64,000 nt of DNA from CAVYXF01 sp963772335 (GTDB lineage: Bacteria > Pseudomonadota > Alphaproteobacteria > Rhizobiales > Rhodomicrobiaceae): NCBI GenBank assembly GCA_963772335.1, contig CAVYXF010000003.1:434001-498000 (forward strand), read 5' to 3'. The position numbers and the translations under genes are program-made. The notes under the pieces are model-generated. The model ran no database searches and was not told the DNA's origin. It saw only the letters and a list, made by a program, of their open reading frames with translations. Positions 55,425 to 64,000 of this stretch are shown here, one piece after another; positions within the stretch are counted from its first letter, which is position 1; each line of letters begins with the position of its first letter.

Positions 55425-56750
55425 TCAGCGCTCGGAGAAGGCGACATCGAGTGAGCGGTAGACCGGCTTGAGCATATAGCGGAACAGTGACTTCGAGCCG
55501 GTGACGATGTGCGCCTCGACCGTCATGCCAGGCAGGAGCTGCGCCATGCGATCGCCATTGCCGAGCCGGTCTTCCTTCAGCTTGATGCGGGTGCGGTAAT
55601 AAGGCTCGCCATGCTCCTGCTTGAAGGTCGTGGCGGAGATCCCAATCACCTCGCCATGCGCCAACCCCATGACGCTGGGGTCAAAATTTGACACGCGCAC
55701 CTCGGCTTTGTCGCCGACCTTTACGTGACCGAGATCGCGCGCTCTGAGCTGAACCTCGGCGAGGATGCCGCTGTCGAGCGAGACGATCTCGGCGACGAGG
55801 TCGCCGGGCTTTAGCACCTCACCGGGCGATTTATGCGGCAGGAGATTGATGGTGCCCTCGGCCGGGGACAAGACCACCAGCCGCATCACCCGATCCCGAT
55901 GTTTGATGAGCGAGTTCGATGTTTCACCGAGATCACCGGCAACCTTGGCGCGTTCATCGTTCAGCTTCTGCAGCCGCTCCGCCTCCGCCTTGCGCAAAGC
56001 GCCGCGTGCCTCCTCCGCCGCCGTCTCCAGCTTCTGGATCTCAGCTTTGAGGCTAGCGAGCTTGGCGTTTGCCGACTCCAGCCGAGACTTCGCCTCCAGA
56101 TAGCCAAGGCGTGAGGTGTGGCCCTGATTGTAGGACTTTTCGCGGATGGCGGTCTGCTCGCGCTCGATTTCGATCTAAATCTTGGCGCTCTCCAGTTGGG
56201 CCCGGCCGGCCGCAAGCGCGCCTTCAGCCTGCTGAATGCCGAACAGCAGCTGTTGCCGCTCGCTCTGCCAGGCGCTCAGCGTCTGGCGGTGGAGAGCCAT
56301 CTGGTCGGTCGTCAGATCGGGATAGTTCGTTGCCAGATCGCCAAAGACCGGCTCCTTGCCATTGATGGTGGCGTTCAGATCGATCTGGCGCAGCCGCAGG
56401 AGAGCCTGGCGCGACAGGAGCTGCTGGAAATCGGCCTCGGCCAATTCCGGTTTGAGGCGCAGGAGCGGCGTACCCGGCGTGACCTTGTCGCCCTCTGCAA
56501 CATACATCTTATCGATGATGCCGCCCTCCAGATGATGCACGCCTTGCACGAAACTTGCCGAGACGATCTCGCCTGGCGCAATTGCAAGCTCGCGCATCTG
56601 GGCAAGCACCGACCAGGCGACGATCCCCACGAACAGCGCAACAATCCCATAGACCAGCCAACCATAGAGCCGCTGAGCCCCTCCGTCACGCAGGGAGGGC
56701 GGCAGCATGAGGAATTTGCCAAGCTTGTCGAGCCCGTCCTGCGTGCTCAT
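55425..56750 (-). pseudogene. HlyD-family type I secretion adaptor, interrupted by an in-frame amber codon
   Basis: Membrane fusion protein that bridges an inner-membrane ABC exporter and an outer-membrane channel. Helix near 28-50, lipoyl-like part VHHLEGGIIDKMYVAEGDKV, long coiled coil, then the C-terminal barrel (LSPAEGTINLLPHKSPGEVL; ends in FRYMLKPVYRSLDVAFSER). At codon 192 the frame has TAG (56175-56177) between ESAKI and IEIEREQTAIRE; both sides are in the same frame and clearly one protein. A CAG-to-TAG change would explain it. Without readthrough only the N-terminal 191 residues are made. A downstream ATG at 55997 could restart translation. ATG 56750 overlaps the upstream ABC gene (ATGA). 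Confidence 0.88.
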
Positions 56751-59038
56751 CTGTGGGCCTCCTTCGGGGCATTCGGCAGGATGTCGCGGATGTCCTTCAG
56801 CGGCGCCACAGGCTGACCTGACGCTGCTGAAGCCTTGAATTTTTCGCCAAGCAATGTCGCGATCACGCGGTTCGGTGCGTCCTGTGCGATCACCTGCCCG
56901 GACCGGAGCACGACCAGGCTGTCGGCGAGATACATATAGGAGGGGCGGGTCGTCGCCAGCACGATGGTCGCCTTGCCCTTCATGGCCCGCAATTTTTGGC
57001 GCAGCGCGTCGTCATCTTTGGCATTGAGGCGCGCGGCTGGTTCGTCGAGCAGATAGATCGCCGGCGAACCGATGAAGGCGCGCGCCAGCATGACCTTCTG
57101 CAGGAATGCCTCGGTGCCGATCACCGGGTGATGGGGGTCAAGCGGCGCGTTGATGCCGTCTTCAACGCCGGCCAGTATGTGCTCGCCGCCGAATTCCTTG
57201 AGCGCGGACAAAATCGCCTCATCGCTTGCCGCCGGATGGCTGAGACGGATGTTCTCCGCGATCGTGCCGCTGAACAGCTCCTGTGTTTGCGGGAGGAAGC
57301 CGATAGCGTGCCGCAGCAGCCCGGCGTCGAACTGGCGGTAGTCGAGACCATCGATCAGCACCGCACCGGCCTGAGGCAGATAGAGCTGGGCGATGATCTT
57401 CAGGAGCGTCGACTTGCCTGCCCCGACGTGCCCTGTCACGGCGACAAAGCTGTTGCGCGGCACTTGCAGCGATATGCCTCTGATGGCTGGCTCGCCGCGG
57501 GGTGTGTAGCGCATCACCACGCCTTGCAGCTCGATCGGCCCTTTGAAACTGCGCGCAACCGTCGGGACGACTTCGGGACGATATTCCGGCTCGATGCGCA
57601 TCAGCTGATCGATCTGCTGGATGATCGCCTGCGCCTGGCTGAGCTTATTGAGGTTGAGGAACGCGGTCTGGATAGGCCCGAGCACGCGCCACACCAGCAT
57701 CATCATCGCGAACAGCGCGCCGGCCGTGAAGGCGCCCTGGGTCACCAGATAAGTGCCACACCCGATGATGGCGCTGCCGGTAAGCATGACCAGCGACTGC
57801 GACAGCGTCTGCTCGATGACGCTTGCCCGGTGCGCGGCGGCGGCATGCTGCAGACTTCCTTCCGTCAGGAGTTGGTAGCGGTCGATCCAGACCTGCTCGG
57901 CGCCGCAGCGGCGGATCACGTCGATGTTGTCAGCGAACTCCATCAGGTATTTGTGAGATTCCGAGCGCATATCCCCGGCTTTCGAGGTGTGGCGGCGCGT
58001 CATCGGCACCGCAAGGCCAATGAGCAGAACCAGCAGCACGACGAAAGCGACGATAAGCCAGCCGAGCGAACCGCCGATCAGGAAGACTGCAGAGACGAAG
58101 ATCAAAATGAAGGGTATATCGAGCAGCGCTGCGGCCAGCGGCCCGCTGAATACGTCTCGCATCGATTTAAACAACTTAAGGCGGGCGAGCTGTGCGCCGA
58201 CCGAGGCGTTCTCGATCAGATGGGCCGGCAGCAGCAACAGCCGCTCGAAGGCCGCCGTCATCATCAGGCCTTCCATTCGCGCCCCGAGATAGGCAAGACA
58301 CCGCGCGCGCATCTCGCGCAGCATAAATTCCACGCCGAGTGCAAGCAGCACGCCGGCAAACAGATAGAACAAGCTGGAGAGCGACTTGGCCGCCACCGCT
58401 TGGTCATAGACGACGATGAGATAAATCGGCACGGCAAGGCCAATGAGATTGATCGCAAAGGTCATGATGAACAGCGAGCGGATGGTCGAGAACTCGCCGG
58501 CCACCAAGCTCGCGGACCAGCTCGAGAACGCCTTGCCGATACTTCGCGTGCGCGTGCTGTCCGGCGCAACGGTATAGACCTCGCTGTTCAGCGTGGCGGC
58601 ATCGTCAGGGCTGATCGTGGCGATGACGGCGCCTGCGCCCTTGAACACTGTCAGGCGGCCATCTTCCTGCCGCGACAGCATCACCCAGACATCGCCGTCC
58701 GCCAAAGTCAGCAGGAACGGAAATGCGGAATCGGGCATTTCGCCCGGCTCGACCACAGCTCGCGTCGTCAGGTAATTCAGCCGGAAGAGCACGCGGCGCA
58801 GATCGGCGAAGGTGGCAAGCGGCTGATCGTCCCCGATCGCCTCGCGCAGATAGCGCGCCTCACCAGACCACCCGAGCGCCGCAAGCAGCGGTCTCAGGCA
58901 GGTTGCGGCGGGCATGCTGTCATCGCCTGGCACCATCACATCGGAGCCCAGCCACGGCAGGCGCACCGCCCCGGACCGCTGAACTGTATTTTGTGCGAGC
59001 GCCGCGCTCGCACCGCCGGTCTCGGGCTGAGCGCTCAT
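56747..59038 (-). CDS. Type I secretion-like ABC exporter with N-terminal domain, degenerate signature
   Basis: 763 aa. N-terminal 150 residues resemble the C39-like domain without catalytic Cys (as in RTX exporters), then five or six helices (about 185-450), then an ATPase domain. Walker A GHVGAGKST (536-544), Q-loop Q584 and Walker B IYLLDEP (661-667) are intact. The ABC signature LSGGQ is replaced by IGTEA near 640, and the switch His is Thr697 (LATTRPS). It is coupled by 4-bp overlaps to the adaptor and to the second ABC gene. It probably pairs with it as a heterodimer. The substrate is unknown. Confidence 0.85.
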   Translation of the reverse strand: MSAQPETGGASAALAQNTVQRSGAVRLPWLGSDVMVPGDDSMPAATCLRPLLAALGWSGEARYLREAIGDDQPLATFADLRRVLFRLNYLTTRAVVEPGEMPDSAFPFLLTLADGDVWVMLSRQEDGRLTVFKGAGAVIATISPDDAATLNSEVYTVAPDSTRTRSIGKAFSSWSASLVAGEFSTIRSLFIMTFAINLIGLAVPIYLIVVYDQAVAAKSLSSLFYLFAGVLLALGVEFMLREMRARCLAYLGARMEGLMMTAAFERLLLLPAHLIENASVGAQLARLKLFKSMRDVFSGPLAAALLDIPFILIFVSAVFLIGGSLGWLIVAFVVLLVLLIGLAVPMTRRHTSKAGDMRSESHKYLMEFADNIDVIRRCGAEQVWIDRYQLLTEGSLQHAAAAHRASVIEQTLSQSLVMLTGSAIIGCGTYLVTQGAFTAGALFAMMMLVWRVLGPIQTAFLNLNKLSQAQAIIQQIDQLMRIEPEYRPEVVPTVARSFKGPIELQGVVMRYTPRGEPAIRGISLQVPRNSFVAVTGHVGAGKSTLLKIIAQLYLPQAGAVLIDGLDYRQFDAGLLRHAIGFLPQTQELFSGTIAENIRLSHPAASDEAILSALKEFGGEHILAGVEDGINAPLDPHHPVIGTEAFLQKVMLARAFIGSPAIYLLDEPAARLNAKDDDALRQKLRAMKGKATIVLATTRPSYMYLADSLVVLRSGQVIAQDAPNRVIATLLGEKFKASAASGQPVAPLKDIRDILPNAPKEAHR

Positions 59039-60867
59039 ATTCGTCTGAAATCCCTCGAGCCCTGCGCGATCCCGGGAGCCCGAACAATTCCGGCGGGCAT
59101 TGCGGCCGCCGCAGCCGACAGATCACCGAGCGGACACAGCCTGCCTTCGCGGATTTCATACACCCGGTCGGCGGCCGAAAACACCGAGCCGCGCTGGCTG
59201 GTTAGGATCGCTGTCGGCCGCGCGGAGCTGAGCCGCAGCGCCCTCTCGAGGCGGCGGTAATTGTCGATATCAAGCAATGCGCCGATCTGCGACACCAGCA
59301 GAATCGCGGGCAGCTGGGCCAGCGCGCGGGCAATCATCAGCGCCTGCTGGAAGCCATAGGGCAGGACGATTTGGGCACCGTCGCCGATCGGCGTGTCATA
59401 GCCCTCGGGCAGCTTGTTGATCTGCGCATCGAGCCCGATCGCCTCGATCGCCGCGACCGCCTCGGCGATATAGGCACCGCTGCGGAACATGGCGACGTTC
59501 TCCAGGATGGTGCCGCGGAAGATCGAGACCCGGCCATCGATCCTCTGAATGGCGCGCCTCTGGCTGCGCATTTCGGAGGACGATGCCTCGATGCCATCGA
59601 TCAGCGCGCGGCCGTGCGGCGGGGCCTTCGTGCCTTCGATGAGTGACAGGAGCTCGCCCTTGCCGCTGCCGATTGGGCCGGCAATGCCGATCACCTCCCC
59701 CGGCCCAACATCCATGCTGAGCCCGCGAAATCCGCTCCAGTTGCCTTGTGGCGGCATCACCACGTCAATGAGTTCGATGGTCCCCTTGACCGGCACGGCG
59801 GGCGGCATGGCGGCGGCCGAGGGCAGATCGTGAATCGCCTTCAGCCGGGCCTCGGCCATGGCATAGCCTTGCATATGCGCCGCGGTCGAGATGACGCGGA
59901 ATACCGGCTGTGCCACACGTGTCGCCAAAAGGCTGCAGCAGGCGAGACTGCCGATGCTCATGGAGCCTTCGATAACCCATATTGCCCCAGCGGTAGAAAC
60001 GGCGACCATCATCACGTTCGAGAACAGCTGGCCGGCCATTGGCAGCCGATTGTTCTGCAGTACAGCGTGGTAGGAATAGGCCACGCCGTGCGCCAGCATG
60101 GCCTCGAAGCGCCGATAGATCTGAGTCTCCATGGCGAATAGCTTGATAGTGCTAATACGCCCGAGCCATTCCGCGATATGGGCGTAGCGCTTATCGTCCT
60201 CTTCCCGCCGCGCCTCGGTAAGCTGGCGCTGGCGGCCAATCATCCAGAACATCACCACCGCAAATACGCCGATCAGCGCAATCGGCACAGCGACGAGCCA
60301 GCCCCCGATCAGGCCGACCATGCCAAGGAAGATCACGACGAAGGGCAGGTCGATGAACAAATATTTGTCGGCATTCTCTTTGACGCTTGCCGTTTCCTCG
60401 ACGGCCGTCATCCGGTCGAGCCAGTAGCGGCCCGGCTTTTGCCTGACGATCGCAGGATCGGTGTGGAGCAGCCTCGCTATGGCGAGCACGCGGCCGCGAA
60501 AGGCGTTTTCCCGCGCTGCGTGGGTCATCATGCTGTCGCGCAAGATCCGCAGCGTGATGTCGATCACCACGACTGCGAACAGCCCGAGCATCAGAATCAT
60601 CAGCGTGCTGATCGCCGCATTGGGCAGGATGCGATCGTAGATCTGCAGGAGCGTCAGCGGCAAGGCCAGCGCCAGGAGGTTGACGAGGAAGGAAGCGAGC
60701 AGCACGGGGAGCGGTGTGGTGATGAACTCTCGCGCAGCCTTCCTGAAAATCGACTGGTATAGCGGGGCCGGCAGCGCCGCGACCTCCGCCACCCTGGTTT
60801 CAGGCGCAGGGTTTAAGAAGTCATTCACGCGGGCTCGCACCCACGCGAGCTGCTCAAGCTTGAGCAT
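59035..60867 (-). CDS. Type I secretion-like ABC protein with degenerate ATPase domain
   Basis: 610 aa. Five or six membrane helices between 55 and 320 (PLTLLQIYDRILPN is typical of PrtD/LapB-like exporters), then an ATPase domain. Walker A reads GPIGSGKGE (397-405; Thr/Ser lost), signature LPYGF (502-506) instead of LSGGQ, Walker B LLVSQ (523-527; Asp and Glu lost) and switch residue Q558 instead of His. So it is unlikely to hydrolyse ATP alone. First gene of the operon (ATG 60867), overlapping the second by 4 bp. It probably plays a structural half-transporter role. Confidence 0.85.
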   Translation of the reverse strand: MLKLEQLAWVRARVNDFLNPAPETRVAEVAALPAPLYQSIFRKAAREFITTPLPVLLASFLVNLLALALPLTLLQIYDRILPNAAISTLMILMLGLFAVVVIDITLRILRDSMMTHAARENAFRGRVLAIARLLHTDPAIVRQKPGRYWLDRMTAVEETASVKENADKYLFIDLPFVVIFLGMVGLIGGWLVAVPIALIGVFAVVMFWMIGRQRQLTEARREEDDKRYAHIAEWLGRISTIKLFAMETQIYRRFEAMLAHGVAYSYHAVLQNNRLPMAGQLFSNVMMVAVSTAGAIWVIEGSMSIGSLACCSLLATRVAQPVFRVISTAAHMQGYAMAEARLKAIHDLPSAAAMPPAVPVKGTIELIDVVMPPQGNWSGFRGLSMDVGPGEVIGIAGPIGSGKGELLSLIEGTKAPPHGRALIDGIEASSSEMRSQRRAIQRIDGRVSIFRGTILENVAMFRSGAYIAEAVAAIEAIGLDAQINKLPEGYDTPIGDGAQIVLPYGFQQALMIARALAQLPAILLVSQIGALLDIDNYRRLERALRLSSARPTAILTSQRGSVFSAADRVYEIREGRLCPLGDLSAAAAAMPAGIVRAPGIAQGSRDFRRI

Positions 60868-61065
60868 AAGCTTCCACTAAGGTTTCTATCCGATTGCTGG
60901 CGCACGCTAGCGCCGTTGAATCGCCGAAACGTAAAGGCAAAGTCTCAACTTCTCTGCAAAGCGCCATTTCGACAGCGCGGCATTGCGCGATAAGGGCTGC
61001 CGATCCATTTGTTAAGGCCTGCTTTCACCTTGTCGTGATCATGCTTTTACGTGAAAGGACACCCA

Positions 61066-61575
61066 ATGCGCGCCTTGCTCATCCTATTCGTTGCGCTGAT
61101 TTTTGCACCTGGCCTCGCCAGCGCCGCGGAGGAGCCGGATCTGATCTTCAAGAAGACGACAGTATGGAAATTCCTCTCGCCGGATCACAAGCTTGCGACT
61201 TACGCGATCGATGATCCGTTGATTGATGGCGTCGCCTGTCATTTCACCGTGCCGGAAAAGGGAGGCTGGACCGGCTGGCTCGGGGTCGCCGAGCAATTGT
61301 CGAATGCCTCCCTCGCCTGCCGGCAGGTCGGACCCATCAATTTCAAGGAAAAGTTCGAGCAAGGCGAGGAGATGTACCGCCAGCGCCGGTCATTCTTCTT
61401 CAAGAAGCTGCAGATCGTGCGCGGCTGCGACAAGAAACGCAATGTGCTGGTCTATCTCGTTTATACCGACAAGCTGATCGAGGGGAGCCCCGAGAACTCC
61501 ACCTCGACCGTGCCGATCATGCCCTGGGGCGCCGATGGCGAGGCTGCGAAATGCGCGGATTGGGTGACGGAGTAA
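61066..61575 (+). CDS. creA: CreA family protein
   Basis: 169 aa with a signal peptide (MRALLILFVALIFAPGLASA). The CreA motifs are present: KTTVWKFLSPDHKLATYAID, then DPLIDGVACHFTVPEKGGW and ASLACRQVGPI. The family is periplasmic with unknown function, named from its place beside creBCD in E. coli. Start ATG 61066 follows AAAGGAC. Divergent from the type I secretion operon. Confidence 0.9.
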   Translation: MRALLILFVALIFAPGLASAAEEPDLIFKKTTVWKFLSPDHKLATYAIDDPLIDGVACHFTVPEKGGWTGWLGVAEQLSNASLACRQVGPINFKEKFEQGEEMYRQRRSFFFKKLQIVRGCDKKRNVLVYLVYTDKLIEGSPENSTSTVPIMPWGADGEAAKCADWVTE

Positions 61576-61605
61576 GGCGGGTGCCCGGCCTCGCGCCTTC
61601 GTCTC

Positions 61606-62403
61606 TCAGCCGGCAATCACCGCGACATGCGCGGGCGAGCTGAACGCGACCGAGCCGTCGCTTTTCTGGAAGCCGGCGAGATCCTCGCGAGCCGCCCGGA
61701 GCAGTGTGTGATACTGATCCTCGTCGATCATGTCGGCGAGCGTCCATCCTTTCACGTCGGTGTGCACCCAGGACTCGAGCGATGGGAAGCGCGCCGTGAC
61801 CGGGATCGCCTCGATGCGCTCTGCTCGCAAGCCGGCATCGGCAAGGATGCTCCGCAATACGTCCAGATCGCCGAGCACAAACGGCGCGCGCATGGCGTCG
61901 GCTGCGCGTGCGCCGAACAGGCGGTCCAGCAAGGCGACCACGGCCACGTAGCCCGGCGAGCGCTCCAGCGCATCCCACACTGCGACCAGCATCCGCCCGC
62001 CCGGCCGCAACACCCGCTTCATTTCGCGCAGAGCGCCCGCACGATCATCGAAGAACATCAGGCCGAACTGGCCTAGTACGCGATCGAAACGCTGGTCGGC
62101 AAAGGGCAGGCTTTCGGCGAGGCCAAGTTGCCAGTCGATATCAGGGGCGAGGCGGCGTGCGACCGCCAGCATACCCTCGTTTCGGTCGAGACCGGTCACG
62201 CTTCCCGGCTCACGCGTGTAGCGGGTGGCTTCCCGTGCCAGCACGCCCGTCCCGCAAGCGACATCCAGCACGAGATCTGAAGGGCCGATATCTGCGGCGC
62301 GCGCCACATATTGCGCTGGCTCCAGAAACAGTGCCGGGACGAAGAACTCTTCATACACATCGGCGGCGCTGCGGCTGACCTGTCCTTGCTGTGCCTGATC
62401 CAT
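61606..62403 (-). CDS. SAM-dependent methyltransferase
   Basis: 265 aa. Motif I VLDVACGTGVLA near residue 46, followed by VTGLDRNEGMLAVARR, LAESLPFADQRFDRVL and ALREMKRVLRPGGRML: a class I Rossmann methyltransferase of the UbiE/Methyltransf_11 type. The substrate is unknown. ATG 62403 follows AAAGGAGGGG; the longer frame to 62646 crosses the divergent promoter region and is rejected. It is divergent from the HxlR-family regulator and likely controlled by it. Confidence 0.92.
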   Translation of the reverse strand: MDQAQQGQVSRSAADVYEEFFVPALFLEPAQYVARAADIGPSDLVLDVACGTGVLAREATRYTREPGSVTGLDRNEGMLAVARRLAPDIDWQLGLAESLPFADQRFDRVLGQFGLMFFDDRAGALREMKRVLRPGGRMLVAVWDALERSPGYVAVVALLDRLFGARAADAMRAPFVLGDLDVLRSILADAGLRAERIEAIPVTARFPSLESWVHTDVKGWTLADMIDEDQYHTLLRAAREDLAGFQKSDGSVAFSSPAHVAVIAG

Positions 62404-62513
62404 GGTCCCCTCCTTTCGGTGCGTCCTGATGCAGTGAGAAAAAATGAGAAAAACCGGCCAAACAGACTGGCCCTTCCGGCTATCCAAGGCTGTGCCCAAT
62501 GGAAGCCAGGAGC

Positions 62514-62532
62514 AACTACACAGTCTGTAGTT
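62514..62532. promoter_or_regulatory. Candidate HxlR operator: AACTACA-N5-TGTAGTT
   Basis: Perfect inverted repeat of 7 bp arms with 5-bp centre CAGTC, in the 176-bp divergent region between the methyltransferase and the HxlR-family gene. HxlR proteins bind dyads of this ACTACA/TGTAGT type, so it is the probable site for the adjacent regulator. Confidence 0.65.
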
Positions 62533-62579
62533 CGGCGTCCCGGACGGGCGTGGTAGGGTCAGGAAAAGGGAGGGTGACG

Positions 62580-63284
62580 ATGAAAGGCTATGGTCAATTC
62601 TGTCCTGTCGCCAAAGCAGCCGAGTTGTTCTGCGAGAAGTGGACACCTCTCATCATTCGTGATCTTGCTTGCGGCGCGACGCGGTTTTCGGAGTTGCAGC
62701 GCGGTGTGCCGCTGATGTCTCCGACTCTCCTGTCACGGCGCCTGAAGCAGCTCGAGGCCGAGGGCATCCTCGAGCGCCGCCCGGGCGCCGGCGGCAAGAC
62801 CGCCACCTATCATCTGACCACCGCGGGCCGTGAATTCGTGCCGGTCATCGAAGCGCTTGGCGTGTGGGGACAGCGCTGGTCAAGGCGCCAGCTTGCGGAG
62901 GGCGAAATCGATCTCAGCCTCCTGGTCTGGGCGCTGGAGCGCAGTGTCGATGGCGCCGCCTTCGGGCCAGAGCGCACCGTGGTACGCCTGGAATTCACCG
63001 ATCAATCGCCAGCAAAGCGCCTGTGGTGGTTCGTGAACGAGCGGGGATCTGTCGAGCTTTGCCTGGAGGAGCCGGGCTTCGGCACCGACCTCTATCTGAC
63101 CTGTACGCTTCCCGATATGATCTATCTGGTGCGCGGCGATCTTCCACTGCCCCGAGCCATTTCGAGCGGGCGCCTCGATGTGCATGGAGATTCCGCCAGG
63201 CGCGTCAAGCTGAAGGCGTGGCTTAATCTCAGCCCGCTCGCAAGCATTGACTCGCAGCGGCCGGTCACCGTCGCCGCCGAATAG
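62580..63284 (+). CDS. HxlR-family transcriptional regulator
   Basis: 234 aa. N-terminal winged helix of the HxlR family: GQFCPVAKAAELFCEKWTPL, with the conserved N-terminal Cys8, then LQRGVPLMSPTLLSRRLKQL. The C-terminal 110 residues are an additional domain (SCP2-like), with LWWFVNERGSVELCLEEPGF, not found in the shortest HxlR proteins. Start ATG 62580 follows GGAGGG. Likely an effector- or redox-sensing repressor of the divergent methyltransferase gene and of itself. Confidence 0.9.
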   Translation: MKGYGQFCPVAKAAELFCEKWTPLIIRDLACGATRFSELQRGVPLMSPTLLSRRLKQLEAEGILERRPGAGGKTATYHLTTAGREFVPVIEALGVWGQRWSRRQLAEGEIDLSLLVWALERSVDGAAFGPERTVVRLEFTDQSPAKRLWWFVNERGSVELCLEEPGFGTDLYLTCTLPDMIYLVRGDLPLPRAISSGRLDVHGDSARRVKLKAWLNLSPLASIDSQRPVTVAAE

Positions 63285-63578
63285 CTCGTGGAAGCGCGTA
63301 ACGGACGAGCCGGCCAGGCACGTCTCTCTCACCTGCTGGCAATCCCACCACAAAAGCCGGAAATCTCGACAGAGTTGCAGCCGCGGCGAACATATCCGCC
63401 CCGGGGAGGTTGTTATCTTTGTAGAGGGTTGCTGGAGATAGGCTTTGGCGAGGGCGTTAGACGATCGTTGAACTTGCTCTTCCGGCCTAACCGGAGACTA
63501 ATTTCCTTTATGTCATATTTTTTGCAGCTCGGTCACGACGAGCTTCGAAGCAGTAAAAAGAGGAAACACAAGGAGAAA

Positions 63579-64000
63579 ATGATGCTAACTCAACGCATTG
63601 GCGCCTGCGCCTTGGCAATCGCGACAATAGCCGCGCCGCTCACGGCGCGGGCGGAGGAATTTATCAACATCCTCACGGGCGGCACCGGCGGTGTCTATTA
63701 TCCGCTTGGGGTCGCGCTCTCGAAGATCTACGCCGAAAACATCAAGGACTCCAAACCCTCGGTTCAGGCGACCAAGGCTTCGGTCGAGAACCTCAATCTC
63801 TTGCAGTCCGGCAGGGGCGAAATCGCCTTTACCCTGGGCGATTCGCTCGCCGACGCCTGGAAGGGCAATGCCGAGGTCGGCTTCAAGTCCAAGCTCGACA
63901 AGCTGCGCACCGTCGCGGCGATCTATCCAAACTATATCCAGGTTGCAGCGCTGAAGGATTCCGGCATTAAGACGCTCGCCGATCTGAAGGGCAAACGGCT
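63579..64000 (+). CDS. TAXI-family TRAP transporter solute-binding protein, 3' partial
   Basis: The frame is open at the right edge; 140 codons are visible. The signal peptide is MLTQRIGACALAIATIAAPL, with cleavage after ARA, then the TAXI-type start ILTGGTGGVYYPLGVALS. Translation starts at ATG 63579 or the next ATG 63582, which has the better spacing to AGGAG. It binds a small molecule in the periplasm for a TRAP permease that may lie beyond the window. Confidence 0.88.
   Translation, partial: MMLTQRIGACALAIATIAAPLTARAEEFINILTGGTGGVYYPLGVALSKIYAENIKDSKPSVQATKASVENLNLLQSGRGEIAFTLGDSLADAWKGNAEVGFKSKLDKLRTVAAIYPNYIQVAALKDSGIKTLADLKGKR

Noticed and set aside
56996..59260. Very long open frame on the plus strand opposite the ABC gene
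   Set aside because: Antisense shadow of the ABC protein; composition is Arg/His/Gln-rich and matches no family.
60851..60866. Palindrome TGCTCAAGCTTGAGCA at the start of an ABC gene
   Set aside because: It coincides with the codons for the first residues (MLKLEQ) and can arise from coding constraints; no independent support.

Overview
The window is high-GC, gene-dense DNA from an alphaproteobacterium, most likely of the order Hyphomicrobiales (Rhizobiales). The evidence is a BacA/SbmA peptide transporter, a class I PHA synthase, a FixL/FixJ-style two-component pair, an Rrf2-led SUF cluster, the alaC-hom-glpX block and an L,D-transpeptidase with a coiled-coil region. This is inferred from gene content; no 16S rRNA or tRNA gene was found. 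It reads as ordinary chromosome with some accessory genes. I see no prophage, insertion sequence or CRISPR array.

Left part (1-17 kb): a Tyr/Gly-rich SH3-like protein cut by the window edge; glyS without an adjacent glyQ; a 38-bp tandem array of palindromic units; pgsA-moaD; an SDR; a MASE1 sensor kinase with a FixJ-type regulator, divergent from a TerC-family gene; an acyltransferase-3/SGNH protein; a secreted small protein with a membrane-embedded patatin; a Cys-rich secreted protein; and a chemoreceptor-PilZ fusion broken by two single-base frameshifts.

Middle (17-35 kb): phaC, a lipoprotein, an MFS exporter, a GcvA-like regulator divergent from two MFS genes (the first broken by two frameshifts), a DUF1003 protein, a translationally coupled nucleotidyltransferase-metallophosphoesterase pair, bacA, an orphan TAXI solute-binding protein, a Gly/Ser/Thr/Pro-rich secreted protein, then alaC-hom-glpX (amino acid and carbon metabolism) and a DUF7662-kinase fusion.

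Right part (35-64 kb): the SUF iron-sulfur cluster on the minus strand, in the order rrf2/iscR, nifS-like, sufB, a 0.5-0.7 kb non-coding gap, monooxygenase-like, sufC, sufD, rhodanese, sufS, sufT. It is followed by an alpha/beta hydrolase, anmK, truA, a YcaD-like MFS gene, a KTSC protein, an L,D-transpeptidase, an SDR, sseA and a DSP/PTP-like phosphatase. Then comes a three-gene type I secretion-like operon in which both ABC proteins have degenerate nucleotide-binding motifs and the adaptor has an in-frame amber codon. The window ends with a creA-family gene, a methyltransferase/HxlR divergent pair sharing a strong palindrome, and a TAXI solute-binding protein cut by the right edge.

Most unusual: the degenerate type I secretion-like operon, the palindromic tandem array upstream of glyS, the chemoreceptor-PilZ fusion, the DUF7662-kinase fusion and the nucleotidyltransferase-phosphoesterase pair. 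Three genes are interrupted. Four of the five lesions are +1 insertions in short homopolymers, so sequencing error must be excluded before calling them pseudogenes.
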